Part shown: positions 1 to 6,765 of the stretch, piece by piece
Layout: each line of letters starts with the position of its first letter
Numbering within the stretch: the first letter of the stretch is position 1
NCBI GenBank assembly: GCA_934572355.1
Contig: CAKTKV010000027.1
Coordinates: forward strand, 1 to 12,710
Source: an uncultured Oscillospiraceae bacterium
Lineage (GTDB): Bacteria; Bacillota; Clostridia; Oscillospirales; Oscillospiraceae
Direction of reading: 5' to 3'
DNA: 12,710 nt
Program-made: the position numbers and the translations under genes
Notes under the pieces: generated by a model
What the model saw: only the letters and a program-made list of their open reading frames with translations
What the model was told of the DNA's origin: nothing
Databases searched by the model: none

Positions 1-312
1 GAGAATGTCTTTGCTGCGGAGGTCGAAAGCGTGCTGAACGCCATGCCGGAGATACAGGAGTGCGCCGTGTTCGGTATACCAAATGACATGCTCGGCGAGG
101 CGATATCAGCGGCGATAGTGCTCCGCAGCGGCATGTCGACCGACGCAAAGCACATAATCGCGTTCTGCCGGGAGAATATGGCCAGCTATAAAAAGCCGGT
201 GAGAATATACTTTATGCCTGAGCTGCCAAAAACCGCGACGGGGAAGGTCTGTAAATACAAGCTGCGCGATATGGCGGTCAGCGGCAAGATCGTGAGTGAA
301 AAGCTATGTTGA
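1..312 (+). CDS. Acyl-CoA synthetase / AMP-dependent ligase, C-terminal fragment (5' end outside window)
   Basis: The frame is open from the first base of the window and ends in TGA at 310-312, giving the last 103 residues of a larger protein. They match the C-terminal (AMP-binding_C) domain of the ANL adenylating superfamily. The fragment starts at ENVFAAEVESVL, the usual 'GENV-(Y/F)-(P/A)-EVE' element just after the domain hinge, continues with AVFGIPNDMLGEAI, and holds YKKP and then PKTATGKVCKYKLR. Lys82 of the fragment, in TATGK, is the conserved lysine needed for adenylate formation. Such enzymes activate a carboxylic acid with ATP and then transfer it to CoA. The substrate cannot be judged without the N-terminal domain. 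The next gene overlaps its stop by 7 bases, so the two are probably translated together. Confidence 0.9.
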   Translation, partial: ENVFAAEVESVLNAMPEIQECAVFGIPNDMLGEAISAAIVLRSGMSTDAKHIIAFCRENMASYKKPVRIYFMPELPKTATGKVCKYKLRDMAVSGKIVSEKLC

Positions 313-485
313 GATTCAATCTGCTTGATGCAATTATATTTGGTGTGATGTGTTCGGCTTTCGGCATATACGGCCTTGTAAAAAACTCGGGCAGCGGCGT
401 CACCGACTGGAGCAGCATTTCCATACTTATAGTAGGAGTTGTTGTGATCGTGTGGACGCTCGTCAAAAAGTATATGAAAAAATAA
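306..485 (+). CDS. Small two-helix membrane protein, 59 aa, unknown function
   Basis: An ATG at 306-308 opens a 59-codon frame ending in TAA at 483-485. It overlaps the stop of the acyl-CoA synthetase (ATGTTGA at 306-312), a classic translational-coupling layout, and there is no strong Shine-Dalgarno of its own. The product is strongly hydrophobic. One helix covers about residues 5-24 (LLDAIIFGVMCSAFGIYGLV), then a short polar loop NSGSGVTDWSS, then a second helix about 37-54 (SISILIVGVVVIVWTLV), and a basic tail KKYMKK that should face the cytoplasm. No family is recognised. The overlap, the clean two-helix design with positive tail, and the terminator 15 bases after the stop all support a real gene. 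It may be a small partner of the ligase or simply a co-transcribed membrane protein. Confidence 0.6.
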   Translation: MLRFNLLDAIIFGVMCSAFGIYGLVKNSGSGVTDWSSISILIVGVVVIVWTLVKKYMKK

Positions 486-499
486 TCGGACAAAGAGAG

Positions 500-560
500 A
501 AACGCTTCCTGCCCGGTTTCCGGTGAAAGTTCACCGAAAACCGGGCAGGAAGCGTTTTTT
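500..560 (+). terminator. Intrinsic terminator closing the ligase unit
   Basis: A very long inverted repeat begins at AAACGCTTCCTGCCCGG (500-516) and returns as CCGGGCAGGAAGCGTTT (541-557), with about 27 possible pairs, one mismatch and a four-base loop near 527-530. The right arm runs into a T tract (554-560) on the plus strand. It lies between the small membrane protein gene and the convergent kinase gene. On the minus strand the tail is TCTCTCTTTG, so it may also stop leftward transcripts, though less well. Confidence 0.85.
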
Positions 561-618
561 GACTGTTTAGATCACTGCGTACCTGTTCCCGTCCGCAGTT
601 CCGATATGCGTTTCAGCC

Positions 619-2145
619 CTATTTCATGGAGTCAACAGCGGCTTCTTCGACGGGGAGGCAGGCAGTAAAGCGGGAAAGATACGCCTTAAAGCCCGCGGCA
701 TCGCATTCATCAGGGGCGAGGGTAGATGATTCGACCTTACTGAATACCTTTTCCGCGAGGAAGTCCTCAAGGCTCATTCCGGTATAGAAGCTATATGCCG
801 CAAGCAGCGCCATGCCGTACGGCCCGCCCTCGGCGGCAGTTGACATGCATGTGATCGGCACGCCGCAGGCTGCTGCCATGTATTTTTGCCCGACCGTGGG
901 CGTCTTGAAAAGCCCGCCGTGGCCTGTCAGTCGGTCGATGACAACGTTCTCCTCTGCGAGGATATTCATGCCGAGCATGAGCGTTGACATAGTGGCGTAA
1001 AGCTGCGCGCGGATGAAATTTGCCAGCGTAAAGCGGCTGTCTGCTGTGCGCATTACGAGCGGGCAGCCCTTGTCCAGGTGCGTAATGCCCTCCCCGGCAA
1101 GATAATTAAAGACCGTCAGCCCGCCGCAATCTGCCTCGCCCTCAAGACTCTTGTTGTACAGCAGCGTGAACAGATCACCGGGATCGACGTTTGCGCCGAC
1201 GGAGCCCAAAAGCTCGCTGAATACTCCGACCCATGCGTTCATATCGCTTGTGCAGTTGTTGCAGTGCACCATTGCGACAGGGCTGCCGGCGGGCGTCGTG
1301 ACCATGTCTATCTCCTCATAGACCTGCCTGAGCGGGCGCTCAAGCACGACCATGGAGAATATGGATGTTCCGGCAGAGACGTTGCCCGTGCGCGGCGCGA
1401 CGGAGTTCGTGGCGACCATGCCTGTCCCGGCGTCGCCCTCGCAGGGGACAAACGGTGTCCCTGCTCTAAGCGCGCCGCCTATAAGCTCCGCACCGCGCTC
1501 CGTGAGCTGTCCGGCAGCTGCTCCGGCCGGGAGGACGCGGGGCAGGACTTCGCGTATGTCGCAGGTGAAGCCTTTTTCGGCGGCGAGCGCGTTAAACTTT
1601 TCAACCATTGCTGCGTCGTAATCCATGGTGCCGCTGTCAATGGGGAACATGCCCGAGGCTTCGCCGATACCGATGGCATTCACGCCCGTGAGCATATAGT
1701 GCACATACCCGGCGAGCGTAGTGATGTGCGCGAGGCGTGCGGTGTGCTCCTCGCCGTTGAGCAGCGCCTGATAGAGATGGGCGATGCTCCAGCGCTGCGG
1801 AACATTGAAGCCGAAGGCTTCGGTCAGCTGCTCCGCCGCCTGCGCGGTGACGGTGTTCTGCCATGTGCGGAACGGCACGAGCAGATTCCATTCCTCGTCG
1901 AGCGCGATGTATCCGTGCATCATGCCGGAAATGCCGGCGGCATCAAAGCTTTTGCCGCGGAAAGGTTCAAGCGCGGTCTTCAGCCCGCGCCATACCTCTT
2001 CCAGAGAGTATGTCCACAGCCCGTTGATATAATCGCTTTTCCATGTGTAGCTGCCTGAGCTGACAGTGGAGAACTCACTGTCTATCTCAACCGCCTTTAT
2101 GCGCGTCGAGCCAAGCTCTATGCCGAGAAAATGCCGTTCACCCAT
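619..2145 (-). CDS. FGGY-family carbohydrate kinase, 508 aa
   Basis: This is a full-length FGGY sugar kinase (508 residues; the family is about 480-560), cytoplasmic, phosphorylating a sugar or sugar derivative with ATP. The first actin-like phosphate loop is GIELGSTRIKAVE (residues 8-20). MMHGYIALD (75-83) matches the xylulokinase-type QMHG element. The catalytic base is expected at Asp238 in CEGDAGTG. The second nucleotide-binding part includes GNVSAGTS (254-261), GHGGLFKTP (408-416) and AEGGPYGMALLAA (438-450). RTWQNT (93-98), close to the substrate loop, does not identify a known substrate. The ATG lies 3 bases after the stop of the YhcH-like gene without a clear ribosome site, so translation is probably coupled. 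Pairing with a YiaL-type protein recalls the E. coli yia locus, where the FGGY enzyme LyxK acts on L-xylulose or 3-keto-L-gulonate. That substrate is only an analogy here. Confidence 0.88.
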   Translation of the reverse strand: MGERHFLGIELGSTRIKAVEIDSEFSTVSSGSYTWKSDYINGLWTYSLEEVWRGLKTALEPFRGKSFDAAGISGMMHGYIALDEEWNLLVPFRTWQNTVTAQAAEQLTEAFGFNVPQRWSIAHLYQALLNGEEHTARLAHITTLAGYVHYMLTGVNAIGIGEASGMFPIDSGTMDYDAAMVEKFNALAAEKGFTCDIREVLPRVLPAGAAAGQLTERGAELIGGALRAGTPFVPCEGDAGTGMVATNSVAPRTGNVSAGTSIFSMVVLERPLRQVYEEIDMVTTPAGSPVAMVHCNNCTSDMNAWVGVFSELLGSVGANVDPGDLFTLLYNKSLEGEADCGGLTVFNYLAGEGITHLDKGCPLVMRTADSRFTLANFIRAQLYATMSTLMLGMNILAEENVVIDRLTGHGGLFKTPTVGQKYMAAACGVPITCMSTAAEGGPYGMALLAAYSFYTGMSLEDFLAEKVFSKVESSTLAPDECDAAGFKAYLSRFTACLPVEEAAVDSMK

Positions 2146-2148
2146 GGT

Positions 2149-2601
2149 TCAGCCGTTCACGGGCAGCTTGAAAACGACCTTGCGGTAGCTGCCGCAGCCC
2201 TGATTCGGGCGGTGTGCATCCTGCGGGAAGAACACTGCGAAGCTCCCTGCGCAGAGATCGAGCGAGATGTGAGCGGGGTCATGATCGGAGAAGGCGATGT
2301 CATTCTCGGGATCGATGACAAAGTCTGTGAAGCTGGAGCGCGGCGCGCAGTCAATGCACTCGCCGCAGCCGGAAACGGCATACTGAATGTCGATGAATTT
2401 ATCGTGGCATTCCCAGCGGGTGTCCTCACGCCCGACGAGCTTGGAGTCCATGACGTTGTAGTACATTTCACTGCCGTCGACGTGATATGTGCCCGGCTCG
2501 ACAGCGTTGAGGTCAACAGTGCGGATGATCTCCATGGCTTTCTTGAAGTCAGGCGTGACTTCGGCGTAAGTGCCGAGATTTTCGATGAGATCGTAGATCA
2601 T
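2149..2601 (-). CDS. YhcH/YjgK/YiaL family protein (DUF386), probable sugar-acid anomerase, 150 aa
   Basis: The 150-residue product matches the YhcH/YiaL family in length and motifs: MIYDLIENL at the start, ECHDKFIDIQY (64-74; His66 and acidic residues of the presumed metal pocket), GECIDC (80-85), FFPQDAHRP (124-132; His130) and YRKVVFKLPV near the end. The fold is a small cupin-like barrel. NanQ (YhcH) of E. coli has been reported as an N-acetylneuraminate anomerase, and YiaL sits in the diketogulonate operon, so opening or anomer conversion of an acid sugar before phosphorylation is a fair inference. I chose the ATG at 2599-2601 because AAGGAG lies 7 bases upstream (2609-2614). A longer frame exists upstream but runs through a hairpin and has no family match. 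The FGGY kinase follows after 3 bases. Confidence 0.85.
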   Translation of the reverse strand: MIYDLIENLGTYAEVTPDFKKAMEIIRTVDLNAVEPGTYHVDGSEMYYNVMDSKLVGREDTRWECHDKFIDIQYAVSGCGECIDCAPRSSFTDFVIDPENDIAFSDHDPAHISLDLCAGSFAVFFPQDAHRPNQGCGSYRKVVFKLPVNG

Positions 2602-2637
2602 AATGAAGCTCCTTTTTTGATTTGTAAAGTATAAAAT

Positions 2638-2674
2638 TAAAGGCCACAATGACATTATATCACCGTGGCCTTTA
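2638..2674 (-). terminator. Hairpin between aldolase and YhcH-like genes (terminator or attenuator)
   Basis: A perfect 10-base inverted repeat, TAAAGGCCAC (2638-2647) and GTGGCCTTTA (2665-2674), forms a stem with a 17-base loop. Read leftwards, the stem is followed by ATTTTATAC, a T-rich tail, so it can act as a weak or partial intrinsic terminator after the aldolase gene, whose stop is at 2687. A candidate promoter overlaps it, so the last two genes may be expressed separately from the rest. Confidence 0.6.
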
Positions 2675-2682
2675 TAAGTAAA
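2654..2682 (-). promoter_or_regulatory. Candidate internal promoter for the YhcH-like and FGGY kinase genes
   Basis: On the minus strand TTTACT (2677-2682) is separated by exactly 17 bases from a perfect TATAAT (2654-2659), which lies in the loop of the 2638-2674 hairpin. Transcription would start near 2647, about 45 bases before the ATG at 2601. The -35 matches only 4 of 6 bases. This is a pattern match and may be chance in AT-rich DNA. Confidence 0.4.
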
Positions 2683-2686
2683 AGAA

Positions 2687-3478
2687 TTATTTGCCGGAAC
2701 GGTCCTTCTCAAAGCCGCGCACGGTGGAGACGACTTCCTTGCTCATGCAGTAGAAGTAGTCAGCGGGAGTACCCATGGATGCAAACGACGCGCCGTTGTC
2801 GACCCAGAACTTGACAAGGTCGTAGTTCACGCCGATCGAAACGCCGAAGGGCTTCCCGGCCTTCTTGCACTTTGCGATGATAGTGTTGAACAGCTCTATG
2901 ACCTCAGGGTCGGTGAGCTGTCCCATCTTGCCGATAGATGCCGAAAGATCCATCGGTCCGACTATGATGGCGTCAACGCCGTCAACGGCGAGGATCTCGT
3001 CGAGGTTATCAACAGCCTGCTTGGTCTCGCACTGCATGAGAAGAAGGATGCTGTCGTCTGCCTGCGCGAGATACTCTGACAGCGGCATATCGCTGTAATT
3101 GATGGCGCGCAGCGGGCCGAAGCCGCGTATGCCTCTGGGCGGATACTTGCATATAGAGACGATGTTGCGTGCCTCCTCAGCGGTGTTGACCATCGGGAAA
3201 ATGATTCCGTCAGGGCCGACCTCAAGCACCGGCTTGATGCTCTTCATGTCGTGATCCTGCACGCGCACGAACGCTGCGCTGTGGCCTGCGTTTGTGGCGA
3301 CGATACCGTTCTGCACCATGGGCATGGTCATGCCGGCGTGCTCGTTGTCGATCCAGACATAGTCGTAGTCAAGCAGCCCGCACATTTCATAGTACCAGGG
3401 CTCGGTGGTGGAGCAGTGAGTGCCGAAGCACAGCTCACCGTTTTTTATTTTGTTTCTGATTTTTTCTGCGTATTTCAC
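2687..3478 (-). CDS. HpcH/HpaI-family class II aldolase, 263 aa
   Basis: The protein has the length and motif order of the HpcH/HpaI family, metal-dependent pyruvate aldolases that cleave 2-keto-acids (4-hydroxy-2-oxoheptanedioate, 2-keto-3-deoxy-L-rhamnonate, 5-keto-4-deoxy-glucarate and related) into pyruvate or an oxo-acid plus an aldehyde. Visible are WIDNEHAG (42-49; catalytic His47), VRVQDHD (71-77; Arg72), GPDGIIFPMVNTAEEA (88-103), YPPRGIRGFGP (112-122), Glu151 in QCETK and Asp177 in VGPMDLS. The last two match the metal ligands of HpaI. It is cytoplasmic. Translation starts at a GTG (3476-3478) with GGAGG 7 bases upstream (3486-3490); no ATG fits. It lies 56 bases after the TctA gene and is probably co-transcribed. 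Substrate is unknown, but a keto-acid from the imported compound is likely. Confidence 0.88.
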   Translation of the reverse strand: MKYAEKIRNKIKNGELCFGTHCSTTEPWYYEMCGLLDYDYVWIDNEHAGMTMPMVQNGIVATNAGHSAAFVRVQDHDMKSIKPVLEVGPDGIIFPMVNTAEEARNIVSICKYPPRGIRGFGPLRAINYSDMPLSEYLAQADDSILLLMQCETKQAVDNLDEILAVDGVDAIIVGPMDLSASIGKMGQLTDPEVIELFNTIIAKCKKAGKPFGVSIGVNYDLVKFWVDNGASFASMGTPADYFYCMSKEVVSTVRGFEKDRSGK

Positions 3479-3534
3479 AATGTTTCCTCCGGGCGTATCA
3501 GCGCCAGTGTAAAAGTTGGATCGTGTTTATATTC

Positions 3535-5079
3535 TTATGCCTGCGGCTTATCCGCCGTAGCGCTGGAGGCCGCATTCTTACGCTTGGTGATGATGCCCTT
3601 TACAATGGGGATGCAGAATGTGGCGATGACCAGAATGAACAGCACACAGGAGATAGGCTGGGTGACAAAGTAGCTCCAGCTGCCCTTGGAGACGACGAGC
3701 GCGCGGCGCATGTTCTTTTCCATCGTTGAACCGAGCAGCAGACCGAGCACCAGAGGACCGTCGGGGAACTTGTAGAGCTTGAGGAAGAAGCCGATGATCG
3801 CCATGACGAACATGATGATAACATCGAGGAAGCGGTTGTTGATGGCGTATGAACCGACAACACACAGCACGGATACTGCCGCCCACACGGTCTGGGACTT
3901 CATGTTCAGGAACTTGGCGACGCTCTTTGCCGTGGCAAGGCCAATGATGAGGAACGCGATATTTGCCAGCACCATGAGTATCATGATCTGCGCGGTAAAG
4001 CCCGCCGCCTCATTGAACATCTGCCAGCCGGGCGTGAGCCCGTACATCATCAGCGAGCCGAGAAGCACGGCGGTGGTGGAGTCGCCGGGGATACCGAGGG
4101 TGAGCATGGTGGTCATTGCGCCGCCGATAACGCCGTTGTTCGCGGTGGACGAGATCGCAAGACCCTCCGCGGAGCCCTTGCCGTACAGGTCGCCTTCCTT
4201 GCTCAGACGCTTTCCGTTACCCCAGCAGATAATGGAGGCGATATCGCCGCCCGCAGCGGGGACAGCGCCGACTATGGTGGAGACAAGAGCTGCAATGAGA
4301 CACTTGGGAGTCCATTTGCCCATCTCTTTCCACGTCGGCATTACACGGCCGAGAGAGAGGTTTATCTTGCGCGCCTCGTGCTCCTTCGCGTCGGCCTCCT
4401 TATCGAAGGTGTACATCTGATAGAACACCTCGGCAAGACCGAAGATACCTATCATAATAGGGATGAAGTCGATGCCGGCGGACAGAGCGGTGCTGCCGAA
4501 GGTGAAGCGCTTTGTGCCGACAATGGGGTCAAGCCCGACGGTGGAGAGCAGCAGTCCCACCGCGCCGAGGGCAAGCCCTTTTATAACGTCACTGCCGGAG
4601 ACGGCGATCATCATGCTCATGCCGAAGAGCGCGATCATGCAGTACTCGGCAGAGCCGAAGCGGATGGTGAAGCGGGCGATAGGCTCGGCAAAAAGGATGA
4701 GCAGGATAATACTCACCATGCCGCCGATAAACGAGAAGATGACGTTTATGCCCAGTGCAAGTCCGCCCTTGCCCTGCTTATAAAGCGGGTAGCCATCCCA
4801 GGATTGGGTGAGAGAAGCGGGCGTGCCGGGGGTGTTGATAAGTATTGCAGTGATGCCGCCGGCAAATATCGCGGCATTCCAGAGACCCATCAGCATTGCA
4901 AAGCCGTCGACTTTGTCAAGCCAGAAGGTGATCGGGGTAACAAGGGCGACGCCCATGGTCGCGGAAAGACCGGGGAGAGCGCCGATTATCGTGCCGATGA
5001 GAACACCGGCGGTCAGGTAAAGAAAAACGGACGGTCTAAGCAGCTCTGTAAAAGCTGTCATCCATATATCAGCTGTCAT
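3535..5079 (-). CDS. tctA: Tripartite tricarboxylate transporter large permease, TctA family, 514 aa
   Basis: This is the large, roughly 12-helix permease of a TTT transporter, which imports carboxylates using an ion gradient and an extracellular binding protein. Family signatures are intact: GALPGLSA (33-40), GGITAILINTPGTPAS (74-89) with DGYPL (95-99), and the repeat-related second half VPAAGGDIAS (273-282) and LGIPGDSTTAVLLG (328-341). Length 514 is normal for the family (about 500). The frame stays open further upstream, but the ATG at 5077-5079 has AAGGAGG 9 bases before it (5089-5095) and begins the family's usual N-terminus. That ribosome site overlaps the stop codon of the preceding tctB, so the two permeases are coupled. 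The C-terminus ends in a short lysine/alanine-rich tail. Symbol is by family; the substrate is not known to be citrate. Confidence 0.93.
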   Translation of the reverse strand: MTADIWMTAFTELLRPSVFLYLTAGVLIGTIIGALPGLSATMGVALVTPITFWLDKVDGFAMLMGLWNAAIFAGGITAILINTPGTPASLTQSWDGYPLYKQGKGGLALGINVIFSFIGGMVSIILLILFAEPIARFTIRFGSAEYCMIALFGMSMMIAVSGSDVIKGLALGAVGLLLSTVGLDPIVGTKRFTFGSTALSAGIDFIPIMIGIFGLAEVFYQMYTFDKEADAKEHEARKINLSLGRVMPTWKEMGKWTPKCLIAALVSTIVGAVPAAGGDIASIICWGNGKRLSKEGDLYGKGSAEGLAISSTANNGVIGGAMTTMLTLGIPGDSTTAVLLGSLMMYGLTPGWQMFNEAAGFTAQIMILMVLANIAFLIIGLATAKSVAKFLNMKSQTVWAAVSVLCVVGSYAINNRFLDVIIMFVMAIIGFFLKLYKFPDGPLVLGLLLGSTMEKNMRRALVVSKGSWSYFVTQPISCVLFILVIATFCIPIVKGIITKRKNAASSATADKPQA

Positions 5080-5093
5080 ATTTATCCGCCTCC

Positions 5094-5564
5094 TTAAACT
5101 CTGAATGTAAGAGAAAAGCCAAGGCAGAACATGCCGTACACAAAGCCGGTGACGACAATGGCGAAGATGATGGTGTACTTCCAACTGCGCTTGAGCAAAA
5201 TATTTACGATTATAGAATAGACGAACAGGCAGATGATGAACTGGTTGGTGATCTTCCATGCTGCGATGAACAGCGCGCATGTACCGGCGATCAGAGCCAT
5301 CGTCTTGAGGTTTTGTTTCCGCTCGGGGGTCATCTGGAAGAAGTCCACACTGCCGTTCTGAGCAATGCCGCGGACTATGAGAACTATACCAAACACGATG
5401 AGCAGAACGGCACACAGCAGCGGGAAGAAGCCCGGACCGATGCTGCCGCTGGAACTCTCACCGAATATTATGAGCTTGGGGTGCGTGAATACGTAGATGA
5501 GCGCGAGTCCGCCTAAGAGTGTGAACACTATGCCCGGTACGGTATCGCCGCGCAGTTTTTTCAT
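5094..5564 (-). CDS. tctB: Tripartite tricarboxylate transporter small permease, TctB family, 156 aa
   Basis: This is the small membrane subunit of the TTT transporter and works with TctA in the cytoplasmic membrane. The 156-residue product has the usual TctB layout: a first helix at about 10-27, a periplasm-side loop ending in GPGFFP (43-48, a family hallmark), a second helix (48-66), a polar cytoplasmic segment with TPERKQN, then hydrophobic stretches at about 87-103, 107-123 and 130-150. TctB proteins diverge strongly in sequence, so the assignment leans on the GPGFFP motif and on the position between the binding protein and tctA. AAGGAGG lies at 5573-5579, 8 bases from the ATG. Its stop overlaps the tctA ribosome site. 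A terminator-like hairpin separates it from the binding-protein gene upstream. Confidence 0.9.
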   Translation of the reverse strand: MKKLRGDTVPGIVFTLLGGLALIYVFTHPKLIIFGESSSGSIGPGFFPLLCAVLLIVFGIVLIVRGIAQNGSVDFFQMTPERKQNLKTMALIAGTCALFIAAWKITNQFIICLFVYSIIVNILLKRSWKYTIIFAIVVTGFVYGMFCLGFSLTFRV

Positions 5565-5600
5565 ATTTTTTGCCTCCTTTTGAGGTGGAATAAAGCGAAA

Positions 5601-5630
5601 AGGGGAACGCCAATGAATGCCGTTCCCCCT
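5601..5630 (-). terminator. Terminator-like hairpin between binding-protein gene and permease genes
   Basis: GGGGAACG (5602-5609) pairs with CGTTCCCC (5621-5628), an 8-bp stem with an 11-base loop. On the minus strand the stem is followed by TTTTCGCTTTATT (5588-5600), a fair U-rich tail. It lies between the binding-protein stop (5665) and the tctB start (5564). Partial termination here would make more binding protein than permease mRNA, a common arrangement in binding-protein transporters. Confidence 0.7.
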
Positions 5631-5664
5631 CAGCTTTTATCGCAATAGGGAATCTTACCCGCGC

Positions 5665-6690
5665 TTATGCGGCGAGGTCGAAGTCGTTGATGATCTGGGC
5701 GTTGTCAACAGTGAGCTGCTCGGCGATAGTCTGGAACTCTGCGCCGGGGATGTAGGCGTGCTCAAAGCCGCGCTCAACGAGGGTGTTCTTCATGTCTTCG
5801 CTGTTGATAGCGGCCTCGGTTGCCTCGCGGAGGATGGCAACGATTTCATCGGGAGTGCCCTTCGGGCAGACGAATGCGCCCCAAGTGGAGGAAACGGCGT
5901 CATAGCCAAGCTCCTTCGCGGTGGGAGCATCGGGGAAGGTAGCGCAGCGCTCGTCAGCAAGCACGGCAAGGATGCGGAATTCGCCGGAGTCAACGTTGCT
6001 CTTGCACTCGGAAGCGCCGACAGTTGCAGCGTCGACCTCACCGCCCATGAGGGCTGCGATAGCGGAGGCAGCGCCCTCAGCGTAGGGGACGTTGTTGAAC
6101 TTCACGCCTGCTGCCTGCTCGAGCTTGAGAGAACCGATGTGGTAGAAGGAGCCGGTGTTGGTCGTGCCGACGGAGACAGCTGCATCTTCAACCTTTGCTG
6201 CATCGATAAGATCCTGGAGGGTCTCAAACGGGCTGTCCTTGGTGACTATAACGCAAGCGGGGATCTGCATGACGCGGCCGAGGAAGATGAAGTCCTCAGG
6301 AGCGACATCGGTGTTGCCGAGGGTCTTGAGCGTGGTGATCTCAGCGGAGACATAGCCGAGAGTGTAGCCGTCAGCAGCGGCATTGGCCGTTGCTTCGAAG
6401 CCGACAGCTCCGCCTGCGCCGGTCTTGTTCTCAACTATGACGGAGACGCCGGTCGCGGTTTCCATGCCGGCGGCATAGAGACGGCTGATAACATCGGATG
6501 CGCCGCCTGCACCGTAGGGGCAGATGACAGAGATCTGCTTGGTCGGGAAGTCGACAGCAGGCGCGGCTGCCTCTTCGGTGGGTGCTGCGTCTGCGGCAGC
6601 GGGTTCCTGTGCGGGAGCTGCGGACTGGCCGCATGCGCACAGCGCGAACACCATGCACAGAGCAAGGATCATTGCGAGAAACTTTTTCAT
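5665..6690 (-). CDS. tctC: TTT transporter substrate-binding lipoprotein, TctC/Bug family, 341 aa
   Basis: This is the extracellular solute-binding component that captures a carboxylate and delivers it to TctA/TctB. A lipoprotein signal covers residues 1-20: basic MKK, a hydrophobic core, and lipobox LCAC with Cys20 as the lipid-modified residue. An Ala/Pro/Glu-rich linker (22-46) follows, typical of Gram-positive anchored binding proteins. The mature domain carries the Bug-family hallmarks: PYGAGGASDVISR (58-70), VENKTGAGGAVG (86-97) and ADGYTLG (106-112). In known Bug structures the two Gly-rich loops hold the ligand carboxylate. Length 341 is slightly above the family's usual 320-330 because of the linker. 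A weak ribosome site (GAAAGG at 6702-6707) lies 11 bases before the ATG. The ligand is unknown; neighbours suggest a sugar acid or related keto-acid. Confidence 0.92.
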   Translation of the reverse strand: MKKFLAMILALCMVFALCACGQSAAPAQEPAAADAAPTEEAAAPAVDFPTKQISVICPYGAGGASDVISRLYAAGMETATGVSVIVENKTGAGGAVGFEATANAAADGYTLGYVSAEITTLKTLGNTDVAPEDFIFLGRVMQIPACVIVTKDSPFETLQDLIDAAKVEDAAVSVGTTNTGSFYHIGSLKLEQAAGVKFNNVPYAEGAASAIAALMGGEVDAATVGASECKSNVDSGEFRILAVLADERCATFPDAPTAKELGYDAVSSTWGAFVCPKGTPDEIVAILREATEAAINSEDMKNTLVERGFEHAYIPGAEFQTIAEQLTVDNAQIINDFDLAA

Positions 6691-6722
6691 TTCGTTTTCT
6701 GCCTTTCTTTTTTTATTTACTC

Positions 6723-6737
6723 ATGGGTCTTACCCAT
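6723..6737 (-). repeat. Short perfect inverted repeat upstream of the binding-protein gene
   Basis: ATGGGT (6723-6728) and ACCCAT (6732-6737) form a 6-bp stem with a 3-base loop in the 75-base gap between the lyase stop and the binding-protein ATG. There is no T tract on either side, so it is not a normal terminator. It may be an mRNA hairpin that limits decay at the 5' side of the binding-protein message, or it may have no role. Confidence 0.35.
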
Positions 6738-6765
6738 TAAGTCACGTTGAATGTGGGAAAGTACA

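Noticed and set aside
278..493. 71-codon minus-strand frame opposite the small membrane protein
   Set aside because: No ribosome site or domain. The plus-strand frame has the overlap start, helices and following terminator.
1078..2058. 326-codon plus-strand frame opposite the FGGY kinase
   Set aside because: It is the antisense shadow of a GC-rich coding gene and has no recognisable domain or ribosome site.
2602..2712. N-terminal extension of the YhcH-like protein to an ATG at 2712
   Set aside because: The extension runs back through the hairpin and into the end of the aldolase gene, has no family match, and AAGGAG sits correctly before the ATG at 2601.
4378..5097. 239-codon plus-strand frame opposite tctA
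   Set aside because: The translation is charge-rich and low-complexity, the mirror of transmembrane codons, with no domain.
5080..5415. N-terminal extension of TctA by 112 codons
   Set aside because: It lies over the tctB gene in another frame. The family N-terminus and AAGGAGG mark the ATG at 5079.
5617..6750. 377-codon plus-strand frame opposite the binding-protein gene
   Set aside because: It is Gly/Ala/Asp/Cys-rich antisense of the Ala-rich binding protein, runs through the terminator hairpin, and shows no domain.
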